Origin: Amycolatopsis sp. WQ 127309
Lineage (GTDB): Bacteria > Actinomycetota > Actinomycetes > Mycobacteriales > Pseudonocardiaceae
DNA length: 64,000 nucleotides
Reading direction: 5' to 3'
Assembly: GCF_023023025.1 (NCBI RefSeq)
Contig: NZ_CP095481.1
Location: 8,259,001-8,323,000 of the forward strand
The position numbers and the translations under genes were made by a program. Positions within the stretch are counted from its first letter, which is position 1, and each line of letters starts with the position of its first letter. Positions 42,739 to 51,129 of this stretch are shown one piece after another. Under the pieces are notes generated by a model. That model did not search any database. It worked only from the letters and a program-made list of their open reading frames with translations, and was not told the DNA's origin.

Positions 42739-43560
42739 ATGACAACGAACTTCCTTGTGGTGGGCGGCACGGGCAAGACCGGCCGCCGGGTGGCGGACCG
42801 GCTGCGGGAGCGCGACCTGCCGGTGCGGATCACGTCCCGGCGGGGCGCGCCGCCGTTCGACTGGGCCGACCGCGCCACCTGGGCACCGGTGCTCGAGGGC
42901 ATCGACGCCGTCTACCTGACCTACTACCCCGACCTGGTCGTGCCCGGCGCGGCCGACGACATCCGCGCGTTCACCGAGCTGGCCATCGCCGAGGGCGTCC
43001 GGCACCTGGTGCTGCTTTCGGGCCGCGGTGAGGAGGAAGCCGAGGCGTGCGAGCGGATCGTCGCCGCGGCCGACATCGGCTGGACCATCCTGCGGTGCAG
43101 CTGGTTCGCGCAGAACTTCAGTGAGCACTTCCTGCTCGACGCCGTCCGCGGCGGCGAGATCGCGTTGCCCGCGGGGATGGTGGTCGAGCCGTTTCTCGAC
43201 GTCCGCGACATCGCCGACGTGGCGGTGAAGGCGCTGACCGAACCCGGCCACACGAGCCGGCTGTACGAGCTGACCGGGCCGCGGCTGCTGACCTTCGCCG
43301 ACGCGGCCGCGGATATTTCGGCCGCGTCGGGACGGGATGTCCGCTATGTTCCGGTTTCCGCCGAGGACTACGCCGCCGCGGCCATCGGCTACGGCGTGCC
43401 AGCCGAAGAAGCCGAGGCACTGACGGAGCTGTTCACCCGGGTGCTGGACGGGCGCAACGAGTCGGTGACGCACGACGTCGACCGGGTGCTGGGCCGCCCG
43501 GCGACGGACTTCGCCGACTTCGCGCGGGACGCGGCGGCGACCGGGGTCTGGGCCCGGTGA
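42739..43560 (+). CDS. NmrA-like NAD(P)H-binding oxidoreductase (atypical SDR)
   Basis: This 273-residue protein has the Rossmann start TNFLVVGGTGKTGRRVADRLRERDLPVRITSR with VGGTGKTG. HLVLLSGRGEEEAEACERIV and WTILRCSWFAQNFSEHFL follow the NmrA/NAD(P)H-quinone-oxidoreductase-like pattern. The usual YxxxK active site is absent, as in NmrA regulators and some QOR2-type enzymes. It is followed 17 bp later by a DUF1772 membrane protein gene, so the two probably form an operon under the divergent AraC regulator. Confidence 0.87.
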   Translation: MTTNFLVVGGTGKTGRRVADRLRERDLPVRITSRRGAPPFDWADRATWAPVLEGIDAVYLTYYPDLVVPGAADDIRAFTELAIAEGVRHLVLLSGRGEEEAEACERIVAAADIGWTILRCSWFAQNFSEHFLLDAVRGGEIALPAGMVVEPFLDVRDIADVAVKALTEPGHTSRLYELTGPRLLTFADAAADISAASGRDVRYVPVSAEDYAAAAIGYGVPAEEAEALTELFTRVLDGRNESVTHDVDRVLGRPATDFADFARDAAATGVWAR

Positions 43561-43577
43561 AGGGGAAGGGGACACCG

Positions 43578-44030
43578 ATGTCGACGGTGGTTTTGGTGGC
43601 CGCGGTGATCGCGGCCGGGTTGCTCGCGGGACTGTTCTACGCCTACTCGTGCTCGGTGCTGCCGGGCCTGGCGCGCGGTGACGACAAGACGTTCGTGGAG
43701 GCGATGCGCGGGATCAACGTCGCGATCGTCAACCCGGTCTTCATGCTGACGTTCCTGGGCGCGCCGCTGCTGGCGGGGGTGGCGATCTTCCTCGACCCCG
43801 GGCCGCGGCCGTGGGTGATCGCGGGGTTCGTGTTCCTGGTGGCGACGCTGGTGATCACCGCGACGCTGAACATCCCGCTCAACAACGCGCTGGAGAACGG
43901 CGGCGACGACTACGCGGCCCTGCGCGCGCAGTTCGAGACGTCGTGGGTGCGCTGGAACGTGCTGCGCACCCTGGCGAGCACGGCAGGCTTCGGCTGCCTG
44001 GTCGCCGCGCTCCTCACCCGCCGTGGCTGA
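43578..44030 (+). CDS. DUF1772 (anthrone oxygenase-like) membrane protein
   Basis: This 150-residue protein has four hydrophobic segments: residues 2-24, about 48-68, about 74-97 and 128-147. The pattern YSCSVLPGLARGDDKTFVEAMRGINVAIVNPVF and LNIPLNNALE is typical of DUF1772, a family that includes anthrone oxygenase-like proteins. AAGGGGA precedes ATG 43578; an in-frame GTG at 43557 overlaps the preceding stop. It ends before the second copy of the long palindrome. The function is not certain. Confidence 0.85.
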   Translation: MSTVVLVAAVIAAGLLAGLFYAYSCSVLPGLARGDDKTFVEAMRGINVAIVNPVFMLTFLGAPLLAGVAIFLDPGPRPWVIAGFVFLVATLVITATLNIPLNNALENGGDDYAALRAQFETSWVRWNVLRTLASTAGFGCLVAALLTRRG

Positions 44031-44041
44031 CTCGCGGAAGT

Positions 44042-44094
44042 GCCGTGAAGGCCTCCTTACCGGCCATAAGAGCCGGTAAGGAGGCCTTCACGGC
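44042..44094. repeat. Perfect 23-bp palindrome (dispersed repeat / bidirectional terminator), copy 2
   Basis: The arms 44042-44064 and 44072-44094 pair perfectly around the loop CATAAGA. The core is identical to the reverse complement of 1236-1286. Like copy 1, it lies between convergent genes. Confidence 0.85.
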
Positions 44095-44102
44095 TTTGGG
44101 TG

Positions 44103-44588
44103 TCAGTCGGCGAGGCGGAAGAGCAGGTCGGTGACCCAGTTCGCCGGGTCGGGTACCTCCAGCGGGTTGGTGCGCAGGACTTCCAGGCGGCAGCCCGATT
44201 CCTCGCCGTCGGGTCCGTCGGTGCGGTCCCACGCGACGCCCTGCTCCGCGCCCCAGGCCAGTACCGACGTGGTGGCGGCCGCCAGGCCGTCGGGCGCGCC
44301 GACGTAGGTGTCGAGGACGTACTTCCCGGCCGGCAGCTCGTCGGTGAACGCCGGTTCCGTCGGGGCGAAGGTGCCTGCGATCGGGACGCCGGCCTCGACG
44401 GTGAACCGCATCCCGGGGTGGATGACGCGGTAGCGGAAGAACGGCGCGCCGGCCAGGGCGATCCCCTGCCCGGCCAGCGTGCCGATCAACGGCGGCAGCC
44501 GGTCGGCGATCCGCGGGAACTCCGCGACGGCGAGGGTGGCGCGCTCGGCAACGTAGCGCTGGGCGGGCAGGTCCACAACGGACGGCAT
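44103..44588 (-). CDS. GyrI-like small-molecule-binding domain protein
   Basis: This 161-residue protein shows RYVAERATLAVAEFPRIADRLPPLIGTLAGQGIALAGAPFFRYRVI, then FTVEAGVPIAGTF and GKYVLDTYVGAPDGLAAATTSVLAWGAEQG. It is a stand-alone GyrI/AraC-effector-binding (SOUL-like) domain. Its start shares a base with the stop of the DGPF gene (TGATG). It is the last gene of the five-gene ECF42 module 3 operon. It may sense a ligand for the module. Confidence 0.82.
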   Translation of the reverse strand: MPSVVDLPAQRYVAERATLAVAEFPRIADRLPPLIGTLAGQGIALAGAPFFRYRVIHPGMRFTVEAGVPIAGTFAPTEPAFTDELPAGKYVLDTYVGAPDGLAAATTSVLAWGAEQGVAWDRTDGPDGEESGCRLEVLRTNPLEVPDPANWVTDLLFRLAD

Positions 44589-44923
44589 CAGGCGAACTCC
44601 TCGGCCGGGCGGATCGGGCGGACCTCGATACTGCCGTAGGTCGCCGCCGGGTGCCCGGCCGCGATGTCGAGGGCTTCGTCGAGGTCGTCGCAGTCGAGGA
44701 CGACGTACCCGCCGACCTGCTCCTTGGCCTCGGTGAACGGGCCGTCGGTGAGCAGGACCTCGCCGTCGCGGACGCGGATGGTGGTGGCTTCCGACGGCGG
44801 GCGCAGGCCGCCGCCACCGCGGATCTTGCCGCGGCGGTCCAGGTCTTCACCCCAGCCGTCGCAGCCGTCGTACTGGTGTCCTTCGGCGGTTTCGTCGCCG
44901 CAGATCATGAGCAGATACTGCAT
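44588..44923 (-). CDS. YCII/DGPF family protein (module 3)
   Basis: This 111-residue protein begins MQYLLMICGDETAEGH and contains VLLTDGPFTEAKEQVGGYVVLDCDDLDEALDIAAGHPAATYGSIEVRPI, the DGPF block and usual ending. The ATG follows the hydrolase stop directly with no gap. Unlike modules 1 and 2, the DGPF gene is separated from its sigma gene by an alpha/beta hydrolase gene. Confidence 0.9.
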   Translation of the reverse strand: MQYLLMICGDETAEGHQYDGCDGWGEDLDRRGKIRGGGGLRPPSEATTIRVRDGEVLLTDGPFTEAKEQVGGYVVLDCDDLDEALDIAAGHPAATYGSIEVRPIRPAEEFA

Positions 44924-45727
44924 TCAACGTCCTTCCAGGACTTCACGCAGGCGCACGGCGAAGGCGGCGGGCTCGGCGAGGAACCCGCCGTGGTCGCCGG
45001 GGAACAGCTCTGCGGTCAGGCCGAGGTCGGCGGCGAGGCCCAGACCGGCTTCGTGGGCGGGCAGCCCGACGGCCTTCTCGCCGACGCCGACGACCAGCCG
45101 GGTGGTCACCGCGCGCAGGGCGTCGAGGTCCGGGTCGTAGGCGCCGATGGCGGCCATGAGGTGGCCGAAGAAGTAGGCGAAGTTGCCTTCCATCACCTTC
45201 ATCCGGGCCAGCTCTTCGGGCGTGGGGTCGGCGGGCGGGGTGATGTCGAAACCGCTCATCTTCGCGAACGCGCCGATGGCGGCGCCGATGCCGTGCTCGC
45301 GGTAGATCGCCGGGATGTCGGGGCCGTCGAGCACGCCCGGGCCGAGGTACCGCGTGACCGGCGGCTCGTGCAGGACGACGGTGCGGACCTGGCCGGGGTG
45401 GCGCACGACGTGGTTGAGCATGGTGATGGCGCCGCCGCTGTTGGCAAACACTTCAGCCGGCCCGTCGCCGATCTCGGCGAGCAGCCGGTGGACGTCGTCG
45501 GCGTGCTCGCGGAGGGTGTGGTCGCCGGGTTCGCCGTCGAGGGGGCTGCGGGAGATGCCGCGGGGGTCGAACGTGACGACGGTGTGGTCCTCGGCCAGCA
45601 GTGGCCGGATCGGGGCGAAGCCGGTGGCGTCGGCGGGGCCGCCGGGGATCAGCAGCAGGACGGGGCCGCTGCCGGTGACGTCGTAGGTGATGCGGGCGCC
45701 GGGTACGGCGAGGGTGTGGGTGGTCAT
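44924..45727 (-). CDS. Alpha/beta hydrolase
   Basis: This 267-residue alpha/beta hydrolase fold protein has the oxyanion region [14 protein letters not shown], the strand-loop [16 protein letters not shown], and the nucleophile elbow at [11 protein letters not shown] (Ser in the N-S-G-G elbow, residues about 94-98). The likely catalytic His is in PGDHGGFL near the C-terminus. N-S-G-G is a slight variant of G-x-S-x-G. ATGA overlap with the sigma factor stop shows translational coupling. The substrate is unknown. Confidence 0.87.
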   Translation of the reverse strand: MTTHTLAVPGARITYDVTGSGPVLLLIPGGPADATGFAPIRPLLAEDHTVVTFDPRGISRSPLDGEPGDHTLREHADDVHRLLAEIGDGPAEVFANSGGAITMLNHVVRHPGQVRTVVLHEPPVTRYLGPGVLDGPDIPAIYREHGIGAAIGAFAKMSGFDITPPADPTPEELARMKVMEGNFAYFFGHLMAAIGAYDPDLDALRAVTTRLVVGVGEKAVGLPAHEAGLGLAADLGLTAELFPGDHGGFLAEPAAFAVRLREVLEGR

Positions 45728-47004
45728 GGCGGCTCCTCGGATCGGGGTTCGCCTACCCGACGGATGGGATGGGCCGGAACAGACACCGTTTCGGAAATTC
45801 TTCGGGTGAGGTAGCTGCGCTCGGCAGCGGTCGTGGCCAGGTCCCGGGCCGTGGCGTACCAGTGTGCGGCCTCGTCGTGGCGGCCCAGCCTGCGGAGGAA
45901 GTCGGCGCGGGTGGCCGGCAGCAGGTGGTAGCCCTCGAGCGCCTCGGTCAGTTCGTCGAGGAGGGCGAGCCCGGCGAGGGGGCCGTCGGCCATGCCGACG
46001 GCAACGGCCTGGTTGAGTGCGACGACCGCGCTGGGGACGAACCTGCGCAGCTCCCGGTAGAGGCCGGCGATCTGCGCCCAGTCGGTGTCGGCGGGTGTGG
46101 CGGCGGTGGCGTGACAGGCCGCGATGGCGGCCTGGATCTGGTACGGCCCGGGCTGCCGGCGGCGCAACGCCGTCTCCAGCAGCTGCGTGCCTTCGGTGAT
46201 GAGCGCGGTGTCCCAGCGCGTGCGGTCCTGCTCTTCGAGCGGGACGAGTTCGCCGTCGGGGCCGACGCGGGTGGCGCGGCGGGCGTGCTGCAGCAGCATC
46301 AGCGCGAGCAGGCCCAGGACTTCGGGTTCGTCGGGCATCAGCCGGGCCAGGACGCGGCCGAGCCGGACGGCTTCGGCGGCGAGGTCCGGGCGGAGCAGGT
46401 CGGGCCCGGCGGTGGCGGAGTAGCCCTCGTTGAACGTCAGGTAGAGCACGCCGAGCACGGCGGCGGTGCGTTCGGGCAGCAGGTGCGCGGGCGGGACGCG
46501 GTAGGGGATGCGGGCGTGGCGGATCTTGCGCTTCACCCGCACGAGCCGCTGCGACATCGTCGCTTCCGGGACGAGGAAGGCGCGGGCGATCTCGGCGGTG
46601 CTGAGCCCGGCGAGCGTGCGCAGCGCGAGCGCGACCTTGGCTTCGGTGGCCAGCGCGGGGTGGCAGCAGGTGAAGATCAGCCGCAGCCGGTCGTCGGGCA
46701 GGTCGCTGTCGTCGGAGACGTCGAAGTCTTGTGGGATGTGCATGCGGCCGGCCTCCCGGAGCTTGGCGGCGCCGAGGGTCTCGCGCCGGAGCCGGTCGGT
46801 GGCGCGGTGGCGCGCGGTGGTGGTGAGCCAGGCGCCGGGCCGCTTCGGGACGCCGTCGCGGGGCCAGGTGCGCAGCGCGAGTGCGAAGGCCTCTTGCGCG
46901 CACTCTTCGGCGAGGTCCCAGTCGCCGGTGATCCGGATGAGCGTGGCCACGACCTGGCCCCACTCCTCGCGGAACGCCTCGGCGACCGCAGTCTCGACGT
47001 CCAC
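45724..47004 (-). CDS. ECF sigma factor, group 42 type (module 3)
   Basis: This protein of about 426 residues has sigma region 2 ([40 protein letters not shown]) and sigma region 4 ([46 protein letters not shown]). The ECF42 extension has [35 protein letters not shown]. Three consecutive GTG codons (47010, 47007, 47004) follow GGGAGGA; the last has the best spacing. It forms one operon with the upstream TetR and the downstream hydrolase, DGPF and GyrI-like genes. Confidence 0.9.
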   Translation of the reverse strand: MDVETAVAEAFREEWGQVVATLIRITGDWDLAEECAQEAFALALRTWPRDGVPKRPGAWLTTTARHRATDRLRRETLGAAKLREAGRMHIPQDFDVSDDSDLPDDRLRLIFTCCHPALATEAKVALALRTLAGLSTAEIARAFLVPEATMSQRLVRVKRKIRHARIPYRVPPAHLLPERTAAVLGVLYLTFNEGYSATAGPDLLRPDLAAEAVRLGRVLARLMPDEPEVLGLLALMLLQHARRATRVGPDGELVPLEEQDRTRWDTALITEGTQLLETALRRRQPGPYQIQAAIAACHATAATPADTDWAQIAGLYRELRRFVPSAVVALNQAVAVGMADGPLAGLALLDELTEALEGYHLLPATRADFLRRLGRHDEAAHWYATARDLATTAAERSYLTRRISETVSVPAHPIRRVGEPRSEEPP

Positions 47005-47025
47005 CACCACTCCTCCCGGTTGCTG

Positions 47026-48096
47026 TCACCGTCCCGACGAACGGCCCGGCCCCGATTCGACAGCTACGGCGTGGCAGGCGCCGAACCCTTCGGCGCGCAC
47101 GACGATCCGGCCGCCTTCGACACGGACGGCCGTCTCGGTGGCGTCGCTGACCGCGGTGACGCCGGCGGCCGCGGCGAGCGTGCCCGAGGCGTCGCAGACG
47201 ATCCGCAGCCGCGGCTCCTGTAGCGCCGGAAAGGCCTGGTCGAGGCACCCGCGCAGGTCGGCGACGGCGAGGCGGGTCAGCGGCGCGAGTTCGCCCGGGT
47301 CGCTGGTGACGAGCGCGACGGTGACGTCGGCGCCGGTGCGGACGGCTTCCTCGAAGGCGGCGGCGCGGTGCAGGCCGAGGACGGTGACGACGCCGTCGCC
47401 GGGCCGGACGGTCTCGCCGGTGAGCAGGTCGGTCCCGGCGGGTGGGTGCCACGGCTCGTCGACGCGCCGGGGCTGGGAGGTGATCGGCGGTTCGGCGGGC
47501 CAGTCGTCGTCGAGTTCCAGCTCGAGGAGCCGCTCGCAGGCGGTGACGATGTGGAACGGCTCGCCGAAGCCCGGTGCGGCGGCCGCGAGCTGGCTCGCGC
47601 CGTGCAGCGTGGTCAACGCGGCTTCGGCGACGCGCACCAGGCGTCCGCCCGGGTGGAGGCGTTCGAGGGCGAGGCCGAGCAGGATCGCGTCGATCCGCAT
47701 GAGCTGCGCGAACGGCCGGCGGGTGTGCTCGTCGGCGAGGATCTCCGGCAGCAGGTCGCGGGTGAGCCGGGCGTCCTCGCTGTCGTTGTCGGTGGCCAGG
47801 GGGAGCCGGGCGACCCAGGCGCGGGCGAACGCGGCCAGGGCGTCCGGCGCGCTCGGGTGCGACGGCGGCGTGGCGGGCCGGGGTGCGTGTTCGGCGAGGT
47901 CGGCCAGTACCGCGAAGTACAGGGCGCGTTTGCCGGGGAAGTTGGAGTAGACGGCGCCGCGGGTGAGCTCGGCCCGCTCGGCGATGACGTCGATCTTGGC
48001 GTCGCGGAAGCCTCGCCGGGCGAACTCGTCCCGGGCGGCGGAAAGCACCTTCGCGCGGTTGCGCACCTGCGTTTCCGCTCTGCTGAGTCCGGCCAT
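47026..48096 (-). CDS. TetR regulator fused to a thioredoxin-fold-like C-terminal domain
   Basis: This 356-residue protein is much longer than a normal TetR (about 200). Residues about 8-60 are the TetR HTH (AKVLSAARDEFARRGFRDAKIDVIAERAELTRGAVYSNFPGKRALYFAVL), followed by a TetR ligand domain to about 210. The last 130 residues start DLLTGETVRPGDGVVTVLGL and end CDASGTLAAAAGVTAVSDATETAVRVEGGRIVVRAEGF, which resembles a peroxiredoxin/thioredoxin-like layout. AAGGAGG precedes ATG 48096. It heads the ECF42 module 3 operon and is divergent from the P450 gene, with a small inverted repeat between. Confidence 0.82.
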   Translation of the reverse strand: MAGLSRAETQVRNRAKVLSAARDEFARRGFRDAKIDVIAERAELTRGAVYSNFPGKRALYFAVLADLAEHAPRPATPPSHPSAPDALAAFARAWVARLPLATDNDSEDARLTRDLLPEILADEHTRRPFAQLMRIDAILLGLALERLHPGGRLVRVAEAALTTLHGASQLAAAAPGFGEPFHIVTACERLLELELDDDWPAEPPITSQPRRVDEPWHPPAGTDLLTGETVRPGDGVVTVLGLHRAAAFEEAVRTGADVTVALVTSDPGELAPLTRLAVADLRGCLDQAFPALQEPRLRIVCDASGTLAAAAGVTAVSDATETAVRVEGGRIVVRAEGFGACHAVAVESGPGRSSGR

Positions 48097-48141
48097 CGTC
48101 CTCCTTGCCCCGGTGTTGCCGGTCAAGATACCGTGACCATC

Positions 48142-48160
48142 CAGATGACAAGACCATCTG
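48142..48160. promoter_or_regulatory. Inverted repeat in the TetR/P450 divergent region
   Basis: CAGATG (48142-48147) and CATCTG (48155-48160) form a 6-bp inverted repeat with a 7-nt spacer. ACCATC recurs at 48137 and 48153 around it. It is central in the 86-bp region between the two divergent start codons. Confidence 0.45.
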
Positions 48161-48182
48161 ATCTTACCATTTGGAGTCCTCG

Positions 48183-49355
48183 ATGATCCCCGAGATCGAC
48201 CTGACCGACCTCAAGGTGCTCACCGACCCGTTCACCGCCTACGACCAGGCGCGGGAGGCGGGTGCGGTGGCGCAGCTGGTGATCCCCGGCTTCGGCCCGT
48301 TCTGGGCGCTGACCCGCTACGCGGAGGCCCGCGCGATGCTGAGCGACGCGCGGTTCGAGGTGAAGCCGGAGAGCTTCATGCGCCCGCCGGGCATCCCCGA
48401 GCACTGCCTCGAGTACCTGCGGACCATGGCCGAGCAGGACGGCGCCGAGCACCTGCGACTGCGACGGCTGGTGGCGCCCGCCTTCACCCCGAAGCGGGCC
48501 GCGCAGTTCCGCCCGCGCCTGGCGGCCATCACCGGACGCCTGCTCGACGAGCTGCCCGCCCACGCCGAGGACGGCGTCGTCGACCTGGTCCCGCACTTCG
48601 CCCGGCCGCTGCCGATGGACGTCATCTGCGAGCTGGTCGGCATTCCGGACGCGGACCGGCCGCGCTGGCGGGAGTACGGCGCCGCGGTCGCCGGCGGGGT
48701 GGGCCAGGACTTCCTCGCGGCCATCCCGGTGATCATCGAGGGCGCGAAGGACGTCGTCGCGCGCAGCCGGGCCGAGCCGGGTGACGACCTCATCGGCGAC
48801 CTCGTCCGCGCCCAGGACGGCGACCGGCTCACCGACACCGAGCTGGTCACCCTGGTCTGGCACCTCATGCTGGCCGGGCAGACGCCGGTCAACCTGATCG
48901 CCAACGCCGTCGAAGCCCTGCTCACGCACCCGGACCAGCTCGCGCTGCTGCGCGCGGATCCGGCGTTGTGGCCGGGCGCGGTCGAGGAGCTGATGCGCTG
49001 GTGCAGCCCGCAGCTGCTGACCACGCCGAGGTTCGCGCGCGAGGACGTCGAGATCGACGGCACCCTGATCCGGGAAGGTGAGCGGGTGACGGCGGCGATG
49101 GTGGCCGCCGACCGCGACCCGCGGGTGTTCGACGGCGCCGACCGGCTCGACGTCACCCGGTCCGGGCCGACGCAGCTGGGGTTCTCACACGGCCCGCACT
49201 TCTGCCTGGGCGCGTCGATCGCGCGGATACAGACCGAGGTGGCGCTGTCGGGACTGTTCGCCCGGTTCCCGGACCTCGCGCTGGCCGTCGACGACGTCCC
49301 GCGCGCACCCGACGGCGGGACCTGGCGGCCGTCGGCGCTACCGCTGACCCTCTGA
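48183..49355 (+). CDS. Cytochrome P450
   Basis: This 390-residue soluble P450 has the K-helix ExxR in EELMRWC, and the heme-binding loop FSHGPHFCLGASIARIQ with the axial Cys near residue 340. The I-helix reads LAGQTPVNLI, where the usual AGx(D/E)T acid-alcohol pair is missing (Thr-Pro in place of Asp/Glu-Thr), which may alter oxygen activation. No ferredoxin gene is adjacent. ATG 48183 has GGAG at good spacing; TTG 48171 is in frame but would overlap that RBS. It is divergent from the TetR-fusion gene. The substrate is unknown. Confidence 0.9.
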   Translation: MIPEIDLTDLKVLTDPFTAYDQAREAGAVAQLVIPGFGPFWALTRYAEARAMLSDARFEVKPESFMRPPGIPEHCLEYLRTMAEQDGAEHLRLRRLVAPAFTPKRAAQFRPRLAAITGRLLDELPAHAEDGVVDLVPHFARPLPMDVICELVGIPDADRPRWREYGAAVAGGVGQDFLAAIPVIIEGAKDVVARSRAEPGDDLIGDLVRAQDGDRLTDTELVTLVWHLMLAGQTPVNLIANAVEALLTHPDQLALLRADPALWPGAVEELMRWCSPQLLTTPRFAREDVEIDGTLIREGERVTAAMVAADRDPRVFDGADRLDVTRSGPTQLGFSHGPHFCLGASIARIQTEVALSGLFARFPDLALAVDDVPRAPDGGTWRPSALPLTL

Positions 49356-50123
49356 GCGGGCGTTGATCAGCGTCTCGATGCCGTCGAGGACGCGGGCGAG
49401 GCCGAACCGGAAGCTGTGGGCGGCGTCGGACGCGCCGTTGTGCGTCTCGCCGGCGGCCTGGCCGACGCGGGAGGCGAGGGGGTAGTTCGCCGCGTCGGCG
49501 GCCGGGATGCCGGCCAGCACCGGCGCGGCGCGCGCCCACCACTGCGCGTCGGTCAGGCCGCTGGCGCGGACCAGGCGGGCGGCGTCGACGGAGGTGCGGG
49601 CGGTGGCGCGGACGAGGCCGTTGACGATGGTGATCACGGAGTCCATCTCGACGTCGTCCAGGCCGATGCCCTCGATCGCGCGCAGCTCGTGCTCGTACCT
49701 GGCGAAGGTGTGCGGGCCCAGGACCGAGCGGGTCGTCGCGGCTTCCAGCAGCCAGGGGTGGCGGTGGAAGTGGGCCCAGGCCGCTTCGGCGATGGCGGTC
49801 AGCGCCGCGCGCCAGCCGAGGCCGGGTTCGGGGGCCGGCAGCTCGCCGCGGGCGTGGTCGATCATCAGCTCGACGAGCTCGTCCCGGCCGGGGACGTAGG
49901 TGTAGAGCGACATGGGGGAGACGCCGAGGTGGTCGGCGACGCGGCGGATGGTGACCGCGTCGAGGTGCTCGGCGTCGGCGATCGTGATGCCGGCCTTGAC
50001 GACGTCGGCCGTGGTCAGCTTCGGTTTCGGGCCGCGTCGCGATGGCGCGGAGACGCCCCAGAGCAGCTCGATCCCCCGTCGCGGGTCACTGCCGCCGTCG
50101 TCTTCGGTGCTCACGCCGTTCAT
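49338..50123 (-). CDS. TetR family regulator (TetR/AcrR with TetR_C-type domain)
   Basis: This 261-residue protein has a proline-rich N-terminal arm (VSAPSRRGPKPKLTTADVVKAGITIADAEHLDAVTIRRVADHLGVSPMSLYTYVPGRDELVELMID) containing the HTH, then a large C-terminal ligand domain. That layout is characteristic of actinobacterial regulators next to DrrAB-type ABC exporters. ATG 50123 is used; longer frames would cross the operator repeats. It is divergent from the ABC genes and almost certainly represses them. Its tail overlaps the P450 gene by 18 nt. Confidence 0.88.
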   Translation of the reverse strand: MNGVSTEDDGGSDPRRGIELLWGVSAPSRRGPKPKLTTADVVKAGITIADAEHLDAVTIRRVADHLGVSPMSLYTYVPGRDELVELMIDHARGELPAPEPGLGWRAALTAIAEAAWAHFHRHPWLLEAATTRSVLGPHTFARYEHELRAIEGIGLDDVEMDSVITIVNGLVRATARTSVDAARLVRASGLTDAQWWARAAPVLAGIPAADAANYPLASRVGQAAGETHNGASDAAHSFRFGLARVLDGIETLINARSEGQR

Positions 50124-50140
50124 TCTGCCCACTCGATCCC

Positions 50141-50192
50141 CGTACGTCGTACAGAGTTGTGCTAACCTCTTCTTCGTACACAGTACAGAGTT
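50141..50192. promoter_or_regulatory. Two direct operator repeats, CGTAC-N3-GTAC-AGAGTT
   Basis: CGTACGTCGTACAGAGTT (50141-50158) and CGTACACAGTACAGAGTT (50175-50192) are 18-bp direct repeats, starts 34 bp apart. Each contains the inverted repeat GTAC-N3-GTAC. They occupy the divergent region between tetR and the ABC exporter operon. Confidence 0.7.
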
Positions 50193-50202
50193 AAGGGGGA
50201 AG

Positions 50203-51129
50203 ATGACTCCGCAGATCCAGGCCGAGGGACTCCGCAAGCGCTACGGCGCCGCGTACGCCCTCGACGGGTTCGATCTGTCGGTCCCGGCCGGCACGCTGCA
50301 CGGCCTGCTGGGACCCAACGGCGCGGGCAAGACCACCGCCGTCCGCGTCTTGAGCACACTCCTGCGGCACGACGACGGTGTCGCGCGCGTGGCCGGCTTC
50401 GACGTCGCCACCGAACCGGCGAAGGTCCGGGCGGCGATCGGCGTCGTCGGCCAGCAGGCCGCCGTCGACGAACTGCTCTCCGGCCGGCAGAACCTCGTGT
50501 TGTTCGGCCGGCTGCACCACCTCGGTCGCCGCGAAGCCACCCGCCGCGCCGACGACCTCCTGGCGCGGTTCGACCTCGCGGACACCGGGTCGAAGCCGGT
50601 GTCCGCGTACTCCGGCGGCATGCGGCGACGCCTCGACCTGGCCGCGTCCCTGCTCGCGGCCCCGCGGGTCCTGTTCCTCGACGAGCCGACGACCGGCCTG
50701 GACCCGCGCAGCCGCATCGAGGTCTGGCGCGCGGTGCGGTCCCTGGTGGCCGACGGCACGACCGTCCTGCTCACCACCCAGTACCTCGAGGAAGCGGACC
50801 GGTTGGCCGACCGGATCTCGCTCGTCGAGCACGGCCGCGTCATCGCGGAAGGCAGCCCGGCCGAGCTGAAGGGCTCGCTCGGCGCGACCCGGATCGAGCT
50901 GGTGCTGACCGATCCGGACGTCGTGGGCGCGGCGACGGCGTTGCTCGCCCGGGTCACCGGCGCCGAGCCGGTCACCGAGGAGCTGCGCGTGAGCGCCCCG
51001 GCGGCGCCGTCGATGCTGACCGACGTCGTGCGCGAGCTGGCGGTGACCGAGCTGGCGTTCGCCGATGTGGCCCTCCGACACCCGACGCTCGACGAAGTGT
51101 TCCTGGAACTGACGGGGGTGACGCGATGA
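50203..51129 (+). CDS. ABC transporter ATP-binding protein, DrrA-like
   Basis: This 308-residue ATPase has Walker A GLLGPNGAGKTTAVRVL (about residues 35-50), signature SAYSGGMRRRLDLA and Walker B RVLFLDEPTTGLDPRSR, then QYLEEADRLADRISLVEHG. The C-terminal DrrA1-type regulatory region ends DVALRHPTLDEVFLELTG. It energises export of drugs or lipids with the following permease. ATG 50203 follows AAGGGGGA. It overlaps the permease start by 4 nt (ATGA). Confidence 0.92.
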   Translation: MTPQIQAEGLRKRYGAAYALDGFDLSVPAGTLHGLLGPNGAGKTTAVRVLSTLLRHDDGVARVAGFDVATEPAKVRAAIGVVGQQAAVDELLSGRQNLVLFGRLHHLGRREATRRADDLLARFDLADTGSKPVSAYSGGMRRRLDLAASLLAAPRVLFLDEPTTGLDPRSRIEVWRAVRSLVADGTTVLLTTQYLEEADRLADRISLVEHGRVIAEGSPAELKGSLGATRIELVLTDPDVVGAATALLARVTGAEPVTEELRVSAPAAPSMLTDVVRELAVTELAFADVALRHPTLDEVFLELTGVTR

